Part shown: one piece after another, positions 40,916 through 49,385 of the stretch
Layout of the letters: the number at the start of each line of letters is the position of its first letter
How positions within the stretch are numbered: position 1 is the first letter of the stretch
Source of the DNA: Streptomyces sp. NBC_00539
GTDB lineage: Bacteria; Actinomycetota; Actinomycetes; Streptomycetales; Streptomycetaceae
Direction: 5' to 3'
DNA length: 64,000 bases
Assembly: GCF_036346105.1 (NCBI RefSeq)
Contig: NZ_CP107811.1
Location: 6,591,501-6,655,500, forward strand
Position numbers and translations under genes: made by a program
The notes under the pieces: generated by a model
Databases searched by the model: none
The model's input: only the letters and a program-made list of their open reading frames with translations
What the model was told of the DNA's origin: nothing

Positions 40916-42152
40916 GTGCTGTGACCGGGAAGGTTCGCCGGGTTGCTGGTTGTGCTGGTTGGAAATGAATTCTCCGACCAGCATGGGGAGGCGGGATGGC
41001 GCAACCGGTCCGGTTTCGCAGGCTGACCGAGCAGGAGGGGCAGAAACTGCAGCACATCGTCTGGCGGGGCAGTACCAGTTCTGTGCGGTTTCGGCGGGCG
41101 ATGATGCTGCTCGCTTCGGCCGGTGGCAGCAGGGTCCCGGTGATCGCACGGCTGGTCCAGGCGGACGAGGACACTGTCCGCGATGTGATCCACCGCTTCA
41201 ACGAGATCGGGCTTGCATGCCTGAACCCTCAGTGGGCGGGAGGCCGTCCCCGCCTACTCAGTCCTGACGACGAGGACTTCGTCGTCCAGACGGCCAGTGC
41301 CCGACCGGCCCAGCTCGGCAAGCCCTTCACCCGCTGGTCGATCCGCAAGCTTGTCGATCACCTGCGGCGCAACATGGCCAGGCCTGTCCGGATCGGCCGA
41401 GAGGCACTTCGATGCTTACTTGCCCGCCGGGGGATCACCTTCCAGCGCACGAAGACCTGGAAGGAGTCCCCGGACCTGGACTTCGACGCCAAGCTGGACC
41501 GGATCGAGTACGCGATCAACCAGCGGCCGGACCGCACGTTCGCGTTCGACGAGTTCGGCCCGCTCGGCATCCGCCCCACCGCTGGCTCCTGCTGGGCAGA
41601 TCGGGGCCGGCCCGACCGCCTTCCGGCGACCTACCGCCGCACCCACGGAATCACCTACTTCCACGGCTGCTACTCCGTCGGCGACGACAAGCTCTGGGGC
41701 GTCAACCACAGACGCAAGGGCATCGACCACACCTGGGCGGCCCTGAGAACGATCCGGGCCGCACGCCCGGACGGCGGACCGATCTACGTGATCCTCGACA
41801 ACCTCTCCGCCCACCTGAACTGGAGAATCCGCAGGTGGGCGGCCCGGCACAAGGTCGAGCTGTGCTTCACCCCGACCTACGCGTCCTGGGCCAGCCCCAT
41901 CGAGGCCCACTTCGGACCCCTGCGGCAGTTCACCCTGGCCAACTCCAACCATCCAAATCACACGGTCCAGACCAGGGCCCTGCACGCCTACCTGCGCTGG
42001 CGTAACCAGAACGCCCGCCACCCCGACGTCCTCGCCGCACGACGACGCGAACGCGCCCGCATCCGCAGCGAGAAAGGCATCCGCTGGGGCGGCAGACCAC
42101 TACCCGCCGCGGCCTGACCACCCGACCCGGCAAACCTTCCCGGTCACAGCAC
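40916..42152 (+). mobile_element. IS630-family insertion sequence, bounded by TA within CTAG
   Basis: Left end gtgctgtgaccgggaaggtt (from 40916) and right end aaccttcccggtcacagcac (to 42152) are inverted repeats; identity extends over about 29 bases with one mismatch. TA flanks both ends (40914-40915 and 42153-42154), the usual IS630 target duplication, again within CTAG. An intact transposase fills it. Confidence 0.9.
40996..42117 (+). CDS. IS630-family transposase
   Basis: A 373-residue DDE transposase. An N-terminal HTH part (VPVIARLVQADEDTVRDVIH) and a second HTH (RWSIRKLVDHLRRNMA) precede the catalytic core with Asp in RTFAFDEFGPLG, Asp in YVILDNLSAHLN and Glu in ASWASPIEAHFGPLRQF. All catalytic residues are present and there is no frameshift, so it may be active. 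The ATG at 40996 follows TGGGGAGGCGGG. Its C-terminus is Arg-rich. Confidence 0.93.
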   Translation: MAQPVRFRRLTEQEGQKLQHIVWRGSTSSVRFRRAMMLLASAGGSRVPVIARLVQADEDTVRDVIHRFNEIGLACLNPQWAGGRPRLLSPDDEDFVVQTASARPAQLGKPFTRWSIRKLVDHLRRNMARPVRIGREALRCLLARRGITFQRTKTWKESPDLDFDAKLDRIEYAINQRPDRTFAFDEFGPLGIRPTAGSCWADRGRPDRLPATYRRTHGITYFHGCYSVGDDKLWGVNHRRKGIDHTWAALRTIRAARPDGGPIYVILDNLSAHLNWRIRRWAARHKVELCFTPTYASWASPIEAHFGPLRQFTLANSNHPNHTVQTRALHAYLRWRNQNARHPDVLAARRRERARIRSEKGIRWGGRPLPAAA

Positions 42153-42385
42153 TAGGCGCCGGGCCTGGATGCGACGGGTCCCGATGCGGCGCAGAATGGA
42201 CGAGGGCGTTGCACATGGGCGGGAATCGCCGGTGGGCGCCCTGTTGGAGCTCAGGTCGTGCCGCCCGTCGCAGCCTCGGTCGACCCGTGACGTCGGCCGC
42301 TGCGACCGCATCCAGGCGGGGAACCCCCTACGCACGGGCGACCCCACGACGCCCGACGCGCGCGCCCACCCGACGAAATGGGGCA

Positions 42386-43288
42386 ATGATGAGGAAATCC
42401 CTGGTGGTCACGCTGGCGACTTCTGCAGTGGCGGTTCTGCTGGCGGGTCCCGTCACCCCCGCGTCCGCTTCCGCGTCCTGCTTCGGCACCAGCGGGAACA
42501 CCTCGATCCTGTTCTACCGGACCGGTAGCGGCTCCGCCGTCACCGGAACCCTCTCCGCCGGCCACTGGGAGTCCAACGGGGAGTTCCACCTGCCGCGCGG
42601 CTACACGCACGCGGCGGCGAGCCACGATTCGCTGCTGCTGTACAACAAGATCACCGGGGCTGGGGAGGTCGGCACCTTCACCGACGGCGAGTACGCGCGC
42701 ACCCGCACCTTTGGCAACTTCCCGACGGGTTGGACCCAGGTCGAGGCCTCCGGCGACTCGGTGCTCTTCTACAACGGCCAGACCGGCCACGGCATCACCG
42801 GCACCCTGCGGAACGGCAAGTACCAACAGGTGCGCACGTACGACGACTTCAAGAAGGGCTGGGTGACCATGGCCGGCTCGTGCGACACGCTGACCGCCGC
42901 GGCCCGGCCAGGGGCGGCCACCTTCTCGTGGGACAAGAGCGAGTACGGAACCCTGGAAGGCGGCGTCTACGGGCGCAGGGGCAGCTTGGTGGGGGAGGAC
43001 CACCTGGGCCAGCTGACCGCCACCAGGGACTCGGTGCTGTCCTGGGCGAAGGCGGGCGGGAAACTCGACTTGCGGGCGGGCACGGCGACCGACGGCTGGG
43101 TCTTCCATTTCCGCGGGGTCGGCACCTCCGACCTCTGGGAGAAGGTGGGCCGAACCTCGGACAGCCTGCTCTTCTACAAGTCCGACGGCACCGCCTCGGC
43201 CTCGAAGCTGGTCGACGGCGACTACAAGAGCGTCGGGCCGCTGGACGACATCTCCCCCGGCTGGACCCTCATCGAGGGCGGCGTATAA
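42386..43288 (+). CDS. Secreted repeat protein, probably a small beta-propeller or lectin-like
   Basis: A 300-residue protein with a signal peptide (RKSLVVTLATSAVAVLLAGP, cleavage near ASASA). The mature part has about six repeats of roughly 45 residues with the pattern S-hLFY---TG-G--GTL--G-Y---------F--GW-----S, for example DSLLLYNKITGAGEV and DSVLFYNGQTGHGITG. Such repeats resemble tachylectin-like or other carbohydrate-binding propellers. The function is not established. ATG 42386 and 42389 are both possible. It lies directly beyond an IS630 element and before an orphan IS630 end. Confidence 0.8.
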   Translation: MMRKSLVVTLATSAVAVLLAGPVTPASASASCFGTSGNTSILFYRTGSGSAVTGTLSAGHWESNGEFHLPRGYTHAAASHDSLLLYNKITGAGEVGTFTDGEYARTRTFGNFPTGWTQVEASGDSVLFYNGQTGHGITGTLRNGKYQQVRTYDDFKKGWVTMAGSCDTLTAAARPGAATFSWDKSEYGTLEGGVYGRRGSLVGEDHLGQLTATRDSVLSWAKAGGKLDLRAGTATDGWVFHFRGVGTSDLWEKVGRTSDSLLFYKSDGTASASKLVDGDYKSVGPLDDISPGWTLIEGGV

Positions 43289-43566
43289 CCAGGGCATGGC
43301 CGCCCCCGCCCCTGGGCGTCAGGGCTTCGCCGCCGCCGTGGCCTTCACGTAGAGCTGGGCAACGTACGGCGCTCGCCGGTCGCTCCGGCCCGGTGAGACG
43401 CGACCGCCTGGCAGGCCCCGACAGGATCCCGGTGGCGGGTAGGCGGCACCGCGTCCCGTGTCCGGCCATTCGGAATGGCGATCCCCCTGAAGTATGTGGG
43501 GCCCAGCGCGCCGAGGGCCACCCTGGCGGCGGGCATTGAACCTGCTGCGTGGCGCCCTGAAGGTGA

Positions 43567-43595
43567 GGGCCCCGCGGTCGGTGACTGCGGGGCCC
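43567..43595. terminator. Hairpin with 9-bp stem
   Basis: Arms gggccccgc (43567-43575) and gcggggccc (43587-43595) with an 11-base loop. It is between the rightward secreted-protein gene and the leftward DinB gene, but about 280 bases from the former, so which transcript it ends is unclear. Confidence 0.55.
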
Positions 43596-43618
43596 CATGC
43601 CAGTCGAAGTCGTCACAT

Positions 43619-43668
43619 CCGACCAGCACAACGAGCAACCCGGCAAACCTTCTCGGTCACAGCGCTAG
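43619..43668. mobile_element. Orphan terminal repeat of an IS630-like element
   Basis: This 50-base segment ending agcgctag matches the reverse complement of the first 50 bases of the IS630 element (from 40913) at about 45 of 50 positions, including cagcacaac and agcaacccggc. It extends further into the left-end sequence than the IS630 right end does. It ends in CTAG. No transposase is adjacent, so it is either a relic or the far end of a larger unit. Confidence 0.85.
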
Positions 43669-44171
43669 TCGCGGCGTTCCAGCTGGCGACGCATGTCGAG
43701 CAGGTGGTGGCGCAGCTCGTGCAGGGTGTGCACGGCGACCCAGCGCAGTGAGCGCTCCGTGGGCTCGGGGTAGCTGTACACCAACGTGCGATCCCAATCG
43801 GAGGGAGAGAGCCGGTCGAGAACGTCGTGGAACAGCGATGCTGCGTCCTGGAGTTGGCGCGCGACATCGGTGGGCGTTTGCTGCGCATATCCGTCGTGCT
43901 CGACCCGCTCGTCCCGCCCCATGGACTCGGCGACCGGCGTATCAAGGCGGCGAGCGGCCAGCACCCGTTCCCTCTGGACGAGCAGCACATCGCGCATGTG
44001 GCAGGCGTACTCCAGAGGTGACCATACGTGCGGCGAGGAGCGCTGCCGCAGCACCGGCGGCGCGGCTTGCAGCAGGTCCGCGTACTCGCGCGCGTGGCCC
44101 CTGGCGAGGATCGGGACACTGGTAGCCAGGGCGAGGTCGTACTCGAAACCGCATTCCGTACAAGCCGTCAT
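43665..44171 (-). CDS. DinB-family protein
   Basis: A 168-residue helical protein. A four-Cys-lacking N-terminus TACTECGFEYDL is followed by the DinB four-helix fold: HVWSPLEYACHMRDVLLVQR (first His), RLDTPVAESMGRDERVEH and VAVHTLHELRHHLLDMRRQL (His pair), the usual metal ligands of DinB/YfiT-type thiol transferases or mycothiol-linked enzymes. The ATG at 44171 starts shortly before the first helix. The stop codon TAG is part of the CTAG at the tip of the orphan IS630 end, so the C-terminus may have been altered by the insertion. Confidence 0.85.
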   Translation of the reverse strand: MTACTECGFEYDLALATSVPILARGHAREYADLLQAAPPVLRQRSSPHVWSPLEYACHMRDVLLVQRERVLAARRLDTPVAESMGRDERVEHDGYAQQTPTDVARQLQDAASLFHDVLDRLSPSDWDRTLVYSYPEPTERSLRWVAVHTLHELRHHLLDMRRQLERRD

Positions 44172-44409
44172 GTACTCACGTTAACGGTCGGATGATCCGA
44201 AGCAAACGGCCTGGCCCCACCGAGCCGGGGGACAGGCGCTACGCCAACCTGGCAGCGGCCGGATGAGTGAACCTGAAACTTCGTCAACCCGTCCTGACCA
44301 GCACGTTAGCGGCTACGCCACGGCGGCCGAGCCGCCAATCCGCCGGTCGGTGCAACCTGGTGAAGCAGACTGGCTCGCGGACTAAGCCGGATGACGAAGG
44401 GTCCTGATC

Positions 44410-46071
44410 ATGGCCGATATCGACGTACTCGTGGTGGGCGCGGGCCCGGTGGGCCTGACGGCGGCGGCCGAGCTGCGGCGCCACGGAGTGGACTGCCGCA
44501 TCGTCGATCGGCTGGCCGGCCCGCAGCCCTATGCCAAGGCCATCGGCATCCAGCCCCGCACGCTGGAGGTGTGGGACGACATGGGCCTCGCCCGCGGGGC
44601 GCTGGATCACGCGGTGCCGCACCGGGGCCAGCTGGTCTTCATCGACGGCAAGCCGAGCCCCCAGGTCGAGTTGACCCTGCCGCCCGAGATCCCCTACCCC
44701 TTCGCCACGCTGCCCCAGTACGCGACCGAGCGGTTGCTCGGCGAGCATCTTGCGCGCTTCGGCACGGAGGTGGAGCGGCCGACCGAGCTCCGCTCGCTGG
44801 AGACGCACCCGGACGAGGTGGAGGCCGTCCTCGCGCACGCCGACGGCCGGACCGAGCGTCTGTCCGCCCGCTACGTCGTGGGCTGCGACGGCGCGCACAG
44901 CCTGGTCCGCAAGGCGGCCGGGCTGACCTTCGAGGGCGACGCCTTCCCCGAGCAGTACATGATCGGCGACGTCGAGCTCGACTGGGAGCTCCCCGTCGGC
45001 TACAGCATGCGGTCCGTGAACATGGACGACAACGGTTCGATGGCCGACATGCTCATTTGCATTCCGATGCCGGGCGTCCGGCGGTACTGGCTGTCGATGC
45101 TGCGCCCTGGCGCCGACGCCGGGGACGAAAACTCATTGAGCGCGCCGGACGGGATGGGGGACGGCCACGGACCGGACCTCGGCCAGATCCAGGCCGTGCT
45201 CGACCGGCTGTCCCCGGAGCCGACAACCGCCTCCACGCTGCGCTGGTCGTCCGCCTTCCGGGTCAGCCACCGCCTGGTGGACCGCTACCGGAACGGCCGT
45301 CTCTTCGTCGCCGGGGACGCCGCGCACATCAACCCGCCGATCGGCGGACAGGGTCTGAACACCGGCGTGCAGGACGCCTACAACCTGGCCTGGAAGCTGG
45401 CCCTGGCCGTCCGTGGTGTGGCCACGGACGAGGTGCTGGAGAGCTATCACGCCGAACGCCACCCGGTCGCGCAGGAAGTGGTCAACCGCACCGTCCGACA
45501 CGCCCGCTCCGCTGGTCATGCCCGCTCCGGCCTCGGCAACAAGGGAGACGACCCCGAGACGACGCTGCGGCGCCAGGCCCAGCTGCTGGTCGCCTACCCG
45601 GACAGCCCGTTGATCCAGCCGAAGGGTGCGGACGGCACGCCCGTGGCCGGTCCCGCCACGGGCGACCGGGCACCGGACTGCCGCGGCCTGCTGAGCGACG
45701 TCGCCACCTACCCGTGGCGGCTTTTCGACCTGCTGCGCACCCCGCGGCACGTGCTGTTGCTGTTCGCGGGATCGGAGCACGCCTCGGGCGACAGCGCCGC
45801 ACGGCTCGAAGCCTGCGCCGCCGAGGCGCACCGCGCCGCCCACGGCCTGCTCGACACCTACCTGATCACCGCCGCAGAGGTACCGCGGGACACCGGGCCG
45901 GTCTCCCTACGGCTGCCGCGTGTGTGCGACGCGGCGGGCGAGTTCCGCGACGCCTATGCGCCGCGCGACGGCGAGGCCCTCCTGATCCGCCCGGACGGCT
46001 ACGTCTCCGGACGCTTCCACCCGGCCGTACCGGAACACCTGGCGGAACACCTGCGCCGCACCTTCGCCTGA
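44410..46071 (+). CDS. FAD-dependent aromatic monooxygenase (PheA/TfdB/UbiH type)
   Basis: A 553-residue class A flavin monooxygenase. Visible motifs are the FAD-binding VLVVGAGPVGLTAAAELRR, the DG motif YVVGCDGAHSLVRKAAG and the second FAD segment LFVAGDAAHINPPIGGQGLN with TGVQDAYNLAWKLA. The last 150 residues form the thioredoxin-like domain of phenol-hydroxylase-like enzymes. Such enzymes hydroxylate aromatic rings using NAD(P)H and oxygen, in catabolism, antibiotic tailoring or drug inactivation. ATG 44410 follows GACGAAGGGTCCTGATC. A cupin gene follows after a terminator-like hairpin, so it is probably a single-gene unit. Confidence 0.9.
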   Translation: MADIDVLVVGAGPVGLTAAAELRRHGVDCRIVDRLAGPQPYAKAIGIQPRTLEVWDDMGLARGALDHAVPHRGQLVFIDGKPSPQVELTLPPEIPYPFATLPQYATERLLGEHLARFGTEVERPTELRSLETHPDEVEAVLAHADGRTERLSARYVVGCDGAHSLVRKAAGLTFEGDAFPEQYMIGDVELDWELPVGYSMRSVNMDDNGSMADMLICIPMPGVRRYWLSMLRPGADAGDENSLSAPDGMGDGHGPDLGQIQAVLDRLSPEPTTASTLRWSSAFRVSHRLVDRYRNGRLFVAGDAAHINPPIGGQGLNTGVQDAYNLAWKLALAVRGVATDEVLESYHAERHPVAQEVVNRTVRHARSAGHARSGLGNKGDDPETTLRRQAQLLVAYPDSPLIQPKGADGTPVAGPATGDRAPDCRGLLSDVATYPWRLFDLLRTPRHVLLLFAGSEHASGDSAARLEACAAEAHRAAHGLLDTYLITAAEVPRDTGPVSLRLPRVCDAAGEFRDAYAPRDGEALLIRPDGYVSGRFHPAVPEHLAEHLRRTFA

Positions 46072-46100
46072 CCCGCGCTGCGCCCGGGGCAGGTCGCTGT

Positions 46101-46125
46101 GGCCGTCCACCGTCGGTGGACGGCC
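46101..46125. terminator. Perfect 11-bp stem, 3-base loop
   Basis: Arms ggccgtccacc (46101-46111) and ggtggacggcc (46115-46125) lie 30 bases after the monooxygenase stop. It separates that gene from the cupin gene. Confidence 0.8.
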
Positions 46126-46207
46126 GGCAGCGTGCCCGTCACATCTCGACTCGCCGGTCCGTCAAGGAGACGGAGCCGCCGAACAGGCCGAGACGAGGAG
46201 CGCAACC

Positions 46208-46696
46208 ATGACCAACACCCCTGACGCGGATGACGAGAAGCGTTTCGTCCTGCTGGAACCCGGTGCCGTCCGGCCGGGCCGCGTACCGCTGCCACCCGCC
46301 TTCGCCGTCAAGGCCGCCACGGCCGACACCGAGGGGCGGTTGTCGCTCCTCGAAGTGACCCTGGCGAAGGACATTCCGCGCCACGTCCACCGCCGGGCCG
46401 ACGAGTGCGTCTACGTCCTCGAGGGCGTCCTCGCCATCGAGTTCGACGACCGCACCCACTCGGCGCCGCAAGGGACCTTCGCCTTGCTGCCCCGTGGCGT
46501 CCCGCACGCCCTGCGCCGCGCCTCCGACCCGCCCCCGCGCGTGCTGCAGATCTCCTCCCCGGGCGGCTGGGAGTGCTACGTCGAGGACCTGGTCGAGGCC
46601 GGCCCGAGCGTCCTCACCGGTGGGGAACTGGACCCCGAGAAGATCAACCCCATCGCTGCCCGACACCACATCCACTACGAGGAACGGCGCCCCTGA
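46208..46696 (+). CDS. Cupin-domain protein
   Basis: A 162-residue single-cupin protein. The cupin core spans about residues 45-115: DIPRHVHRRADECVYVLEG contains the HxH...E metal motif, and GTFALLPRGVPHALRRAS carries the second motif with PxGxxH. Metal-binding cupins of this type include dioxygenases, isomerases and small-molecule binding proteins; substrate unknown. The ATG at 46208 is weakly preceded by GAGGAGCGCAACC. It follows the monooxygenase on the same strand but a hairpin lies between them. Confidence 0.84.
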   Translation: MTNTPDADDEKRFVLLEPGAVRPGRVPLPPAFAVKAATADTEGRLSLLEVTLAKDIPRHVHRRADECVYVLEGVLAIEFDDRTHSAPQGTFALLPRGVPHALRRASDPPPRVLQISSPGGWECYVEDLVEAGPSVLTGGELDPEKINPIAARHHIHYEERRP

Positions 46697-46752
46697 GGCC
46701 CCGCTCGTGCGACTCTTGCGGTCGCGCCGCAGGTCACGGCTGCCGGGGTGAG

Positions 46753-47601
46753 GTGTGGAGGGAGCTATGGTGTCCGGAGAGCAGGCTGTGGACGAGGAAC
46801 GCTGGTCCAGGTGGCCGGGGATCCCGCGACAGCGACGCCGCAGCCGCCGGGCGGGCGTTGCGGCAGCTGCGGACGGATCTTCACCATCAAGGCAGCACGA
46901 TCGCGGTGGCAGCGTTGGCGGTGCCTTTCCTGCTCCGGCTCGCGGCCGCCGGCTCTCCCGGGCTCCGCGCGGAAACCCTTCGCCTGGTCGCCGAGATCGG
47001 ACGATGCCAGCACGATGGGGACGGAACACGCGAAGGCCTCCTCCAAGTCGCCGAGGACCCCTTGATGAGGGAGGGCACCACGGACTGCCCGGTGGACTGG
47101 ACGATCCGGGCCGCGCGCGACGCCCTCACCGCCGACCTGCACCTCCTGTTCCCGCTTCTCCCCGACCCCGATCCCGATGTCCGCGCCGTGGCCGCCTTCG
47201 CCCTGGCGGCGGCGACCAGCGGGATTCCACGCGTTTCGTCAGCCCTGCGCGGCAGGCTGGCAGTGGAGGACGACCCGGTGGTCCAGGTGAGCTTGATCCT
47301 GGCGATCGCCCAACTCGCCCGGGAGCAAGGGGACGTACACGCTCCCGCGTGGGCCCGGGGCCTGTGGTCGGATCCCGGCCGAACGCCCGAGATCCGCATC
47401 GGCGCCGGGCTCGCCTGGCTCTGTCTGGTCGACGACCCCGTCCCTGACGAACTCCGCACCCTCCTGACCGACCTGAGCACCGGGCAACGCGGCGATCTGC
47501 TCCAGCGGGTGCCGTGGCTCCCACCGGTCGACACCACCAGCGGACTGCGCCGCTGCGTCCACGACATGCTCACGCCGGACATCCCCTGGCACAGCGGTTG
47601 A
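46753..47601 (+). CDS. HEAT-repeat protein, N-terminus uncertain and possibly frameshifted
   Basis: About 282 residues. From about residue 36 on, helical HEAT-like repeats are clear: ALRQLRTDLHHQGSTIAVAA, LAVPFLLRLAAAGSPGLRAE, DPDPDVRAVAAFALAAATSG and DPVVQVSLILAIAQLAREQG. HEAT proteins bind other proteins; this type is common next to diverse genes in Streptomyces. The start is unclear: GTG 46753 is in frame but has no ribosome site, while ATG 46767, just after GGAGGGAGCT, is in another frame and runs out of HEAT-like sequence. A frameshift near 46780-46860 is suspected. Confidence 0.68.
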   Translation: MWRELWCPESRLWTRNAGPGGRGSRDSDAAAAGRALRQLRTDLHHQGSTIAVAALAVPFLLRLAAAGSPGLRAETLRLVAEIGRCQHDGDGTREGLLQVAEDPLMREGTTDCPVDWTIRAARDALTADLHLLFPLLPDPDPDVRAVAAFALAAATSGIPRVSSALRGRLAVEDDPVVQVSLILAIAQLAREQGDVHAPAWARGLWSDPGRTPEIRIGAGLAWLCLVDDPVPDELRTLLTDLSTGQRGDLLQRVPWLPPVDTTSGLRRCVHDMLTPDIPWHSG

Positions 47602-47612
47602 CGGTTGACGGC

Positions 47613-47634
47613 CCTGCGCCCGGAGGGGCGCAGG
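47613..47634 (+). terminator. Hairpin after the HEAT-repeat gene
   Basis: Arms cctgcgcc (47613-47620) and ggcgcagg (47627-47634) with a 6-base loop, 12 bases after the stop at 47601. No T run follows. Confidence 0.65.
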
Positions 47635-48005
47635 ACCGGGGCCTTCGGCTGAACGGGAGGGGGCAGCGCGCCGGCACACCCACGGCCAGGCCGGGTGCAT
47701 CTCGATGTTCTCCATGCCAACCTCGGACGGCCGGACGGCCGGGCGACCGGGCGACCGGGCAGCCCAAACGGCCGACCGGGCCGGGCGACCGTCGAGCCCA
47801 CCGGCGCGGGCGCCCCGGGGCCACCGATACCGTGCGCGCCCGCCCCTCGCGCGGCCGGCCGACTGGCATTGGGGTCGCCGAGTCGCGCCAAGGGGTGGCT
47901 GGGCGGCATGTGGCGTTATGCGTCCGTGGCTCGGGGCACACCTGGTTGCATCCCGCGGCTCCGCTCATCGGGCGGCGTCGCATCGCCGAGGTAAGGAGTG
48001 TCGTA
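47635..48005. other. Intergenic stretch upstream of the CBS gene
   Basis: About 370 bases with low-complexity ggccgg/gaccgggc repeats at 47727-47790 and no credible gene. The CBS gene promoter presumably lies in its last 100 bases. Confidence 0.4.
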
Positions 48006-48422
48006 GTGACGACGGCCCGCGAGATCATGACCGAAGGCGCCGAGTGTGTCGGTGCCGAGGAGACGGTGCTGGAAGCGGCGAAGAAGATGACACGGCTGGG
48101 AGTCGGTGCGTTGCCCATCTGCGGCACGGACGACAAGCTCAAAGGGATGCTCACCGACCGCGACATCGTGGTCAAGGTCCTGGGCGTGGGCAAGGACCCC
48201 GGTCAGATCAAGGCCGGTGACCTCGCGCAGGGTGAAGCGGTCACGATCGGAGCCGATGACGACGCCGAGGAAATCCTCCGCACGATGACCTCGCACCAGG
48301 TGCGCAGGCTGCCCGTGATCGACGGGCACCGCCTGGTGGGCATCGTCGCCCAGGCCGACGTCGCCCGCGCCCTGCCCGACCCCAAGGTCGGCGATCTCCT
48401 CCAGGCCCTGTCCACCGACTGA
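48006..48422 (+). CDS. Tandem CBS-domain protein
   Basis: A 138-residue protein made of two CBS domains. The first includes AREIMTEGAECVGAEETVLE and GALPICGTDDKLKGMLTDRD; the second includes DAEEILRTMTSHQVRRLPVI and RLVGIVAQADVARALP. Paired CBS modules bind adenosyl nucleotides (AMP, ATP, SAM) and act as energy sensors, here as a stand-alone protein of the hypoxic-response type common in actinobacteria. The start is GTG 48006 after GGTAAGGAGTGTCGTA. It appears to be monocistronic. Confidence 0.9.
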   Translation: MTTAREIMTEGAECVGAEETVLEAAKKMTRLGVGALPICGTDDKLKGMLTDRDIVVKVLGVGKDPGQIKAGDLAQGEAVTIGADDDAEEILRTMTSHQVRRLPVIDGHRLVGIVAQADVARALPDPKVGDLLQALSTD

Positions 48423-48761
48423 CAGCCGGCAGCAGCACGCCGGTCTGTCGTCCCGGGGCGCCGGCCCCACCGGCCTGCGCCCCACCGCGGGCACGGACGC
48501 ACGCCGGTGCCCCTCTGAGGGCAGGAGGACGCAGCATGAGGGAGTCCCGTGCGGAGTCGGGCAGCCGGCGCCGTGACTCCCCCCGGACGGTTCCCCGAGG
48601 GAGCGGGTCGGCGGTCGAGGAGCCCGTCGGGACGGCCGCCCGTCCTCCGGGGAACCGGGGGTTTCGCCGGGGTCGGAAACGAGGTGGTGTGGTCGGCGCC
48701 GGGATGGGCACACGCGGATCCGGCGCCGACGGCAGGTGCCCCGTCCTCGTGGAGGCCTTCT

Positions 48762-49172
48762 GTGACGTCCGGCATGACCTTTTTGATACACGCCCGCGTG
48801 GCCACGGCCGGCGGGGCGCCACTGCTGGTGCAGCTCTCCTACACCGCGTCGGACCCGGTCGCGGTACGGGCGGTGATCCTCCACGCCGGTGAGCCGCTCG
48901 CCTGCTGGTACTTCGAGCGGCAGATGCTGGCCGACGGACTACACCGGCCGGTGGGGGAGGGGGCCGTGCGCTTCCGGCCCGTGAGCAGTGGGCCGAAGCG
49001 AGACCTCCGCATCGAGTTGCGCGGAGCAGATCGGGCCGGTCAGGACCGGGCGGTGCTGCTCGCGAATGCCGACGGCGTCGCCGCCTTCCTGAACCGGACG
49101 TACGCGGCGGTCCCCGCCGACAGCGAGAGCGCACACCTCGATGATCAACTGGACGCGCTGCTCAGCCGTTGA
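48762..49172 (+). CDS. SsgA-family sporulation/cell-division regulator (SALP)
   Basis: A 136-residue protein of the SsgA-like family, found in sporulating actinobacteria. Family features: LLVQLSYTASDPVAVRAVIL near the start, WYFERQMLADGLHRPVGEGA in the middle and VLLANADGVAAFLNRTYAAV toward the end. SALPs guide septation, peptidoglycan remodelling and spore maturation; which SALP this is cannot be decided. The GTG at 48762 has GGAGG six bases upstream; an ATG at 48774 is the alternative. It is the best evidence that the host forms spores. Confidence 0.87.
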   Translation: MTSGMTFLIHARVATAGGAPLLVQLSYTASDPVAVRAVILHAGEPLACWYFERQMLADGLHRPVGEGAVRFRPVSSGPKRDLRIELRGADRAGQDRAVLLANADGVAAFLNRTYAAVPADSESAHLDDQLDALLSR

Positions 49173-49385
49173 CCCGCCGCCCTCCTCCTCGGTGACCGAG
49201 GCCGGCCGAGACAGGCTGATCGGCCATCCGTGGTTTCGGTAAGTTGACGGATCGCGGGACCGATGAGTTTCTCCGTGATCAGCAGTCAGTGACCATGGCT
49301 TTGGCGCAATGCCCACGCAGGAGCGGACGAAGCGTGCACGGTCGAAGTTGCGGCACCTGGACGCGAGAGACCGAGGAACCCTCAG

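Noticed and set aside
42386-43668. Propeller-like gene as cargo of a toxin or defence system
   Set aside because: No immunity gene, toxin motif or secretion system is nearby; only the IS ends are unusual.
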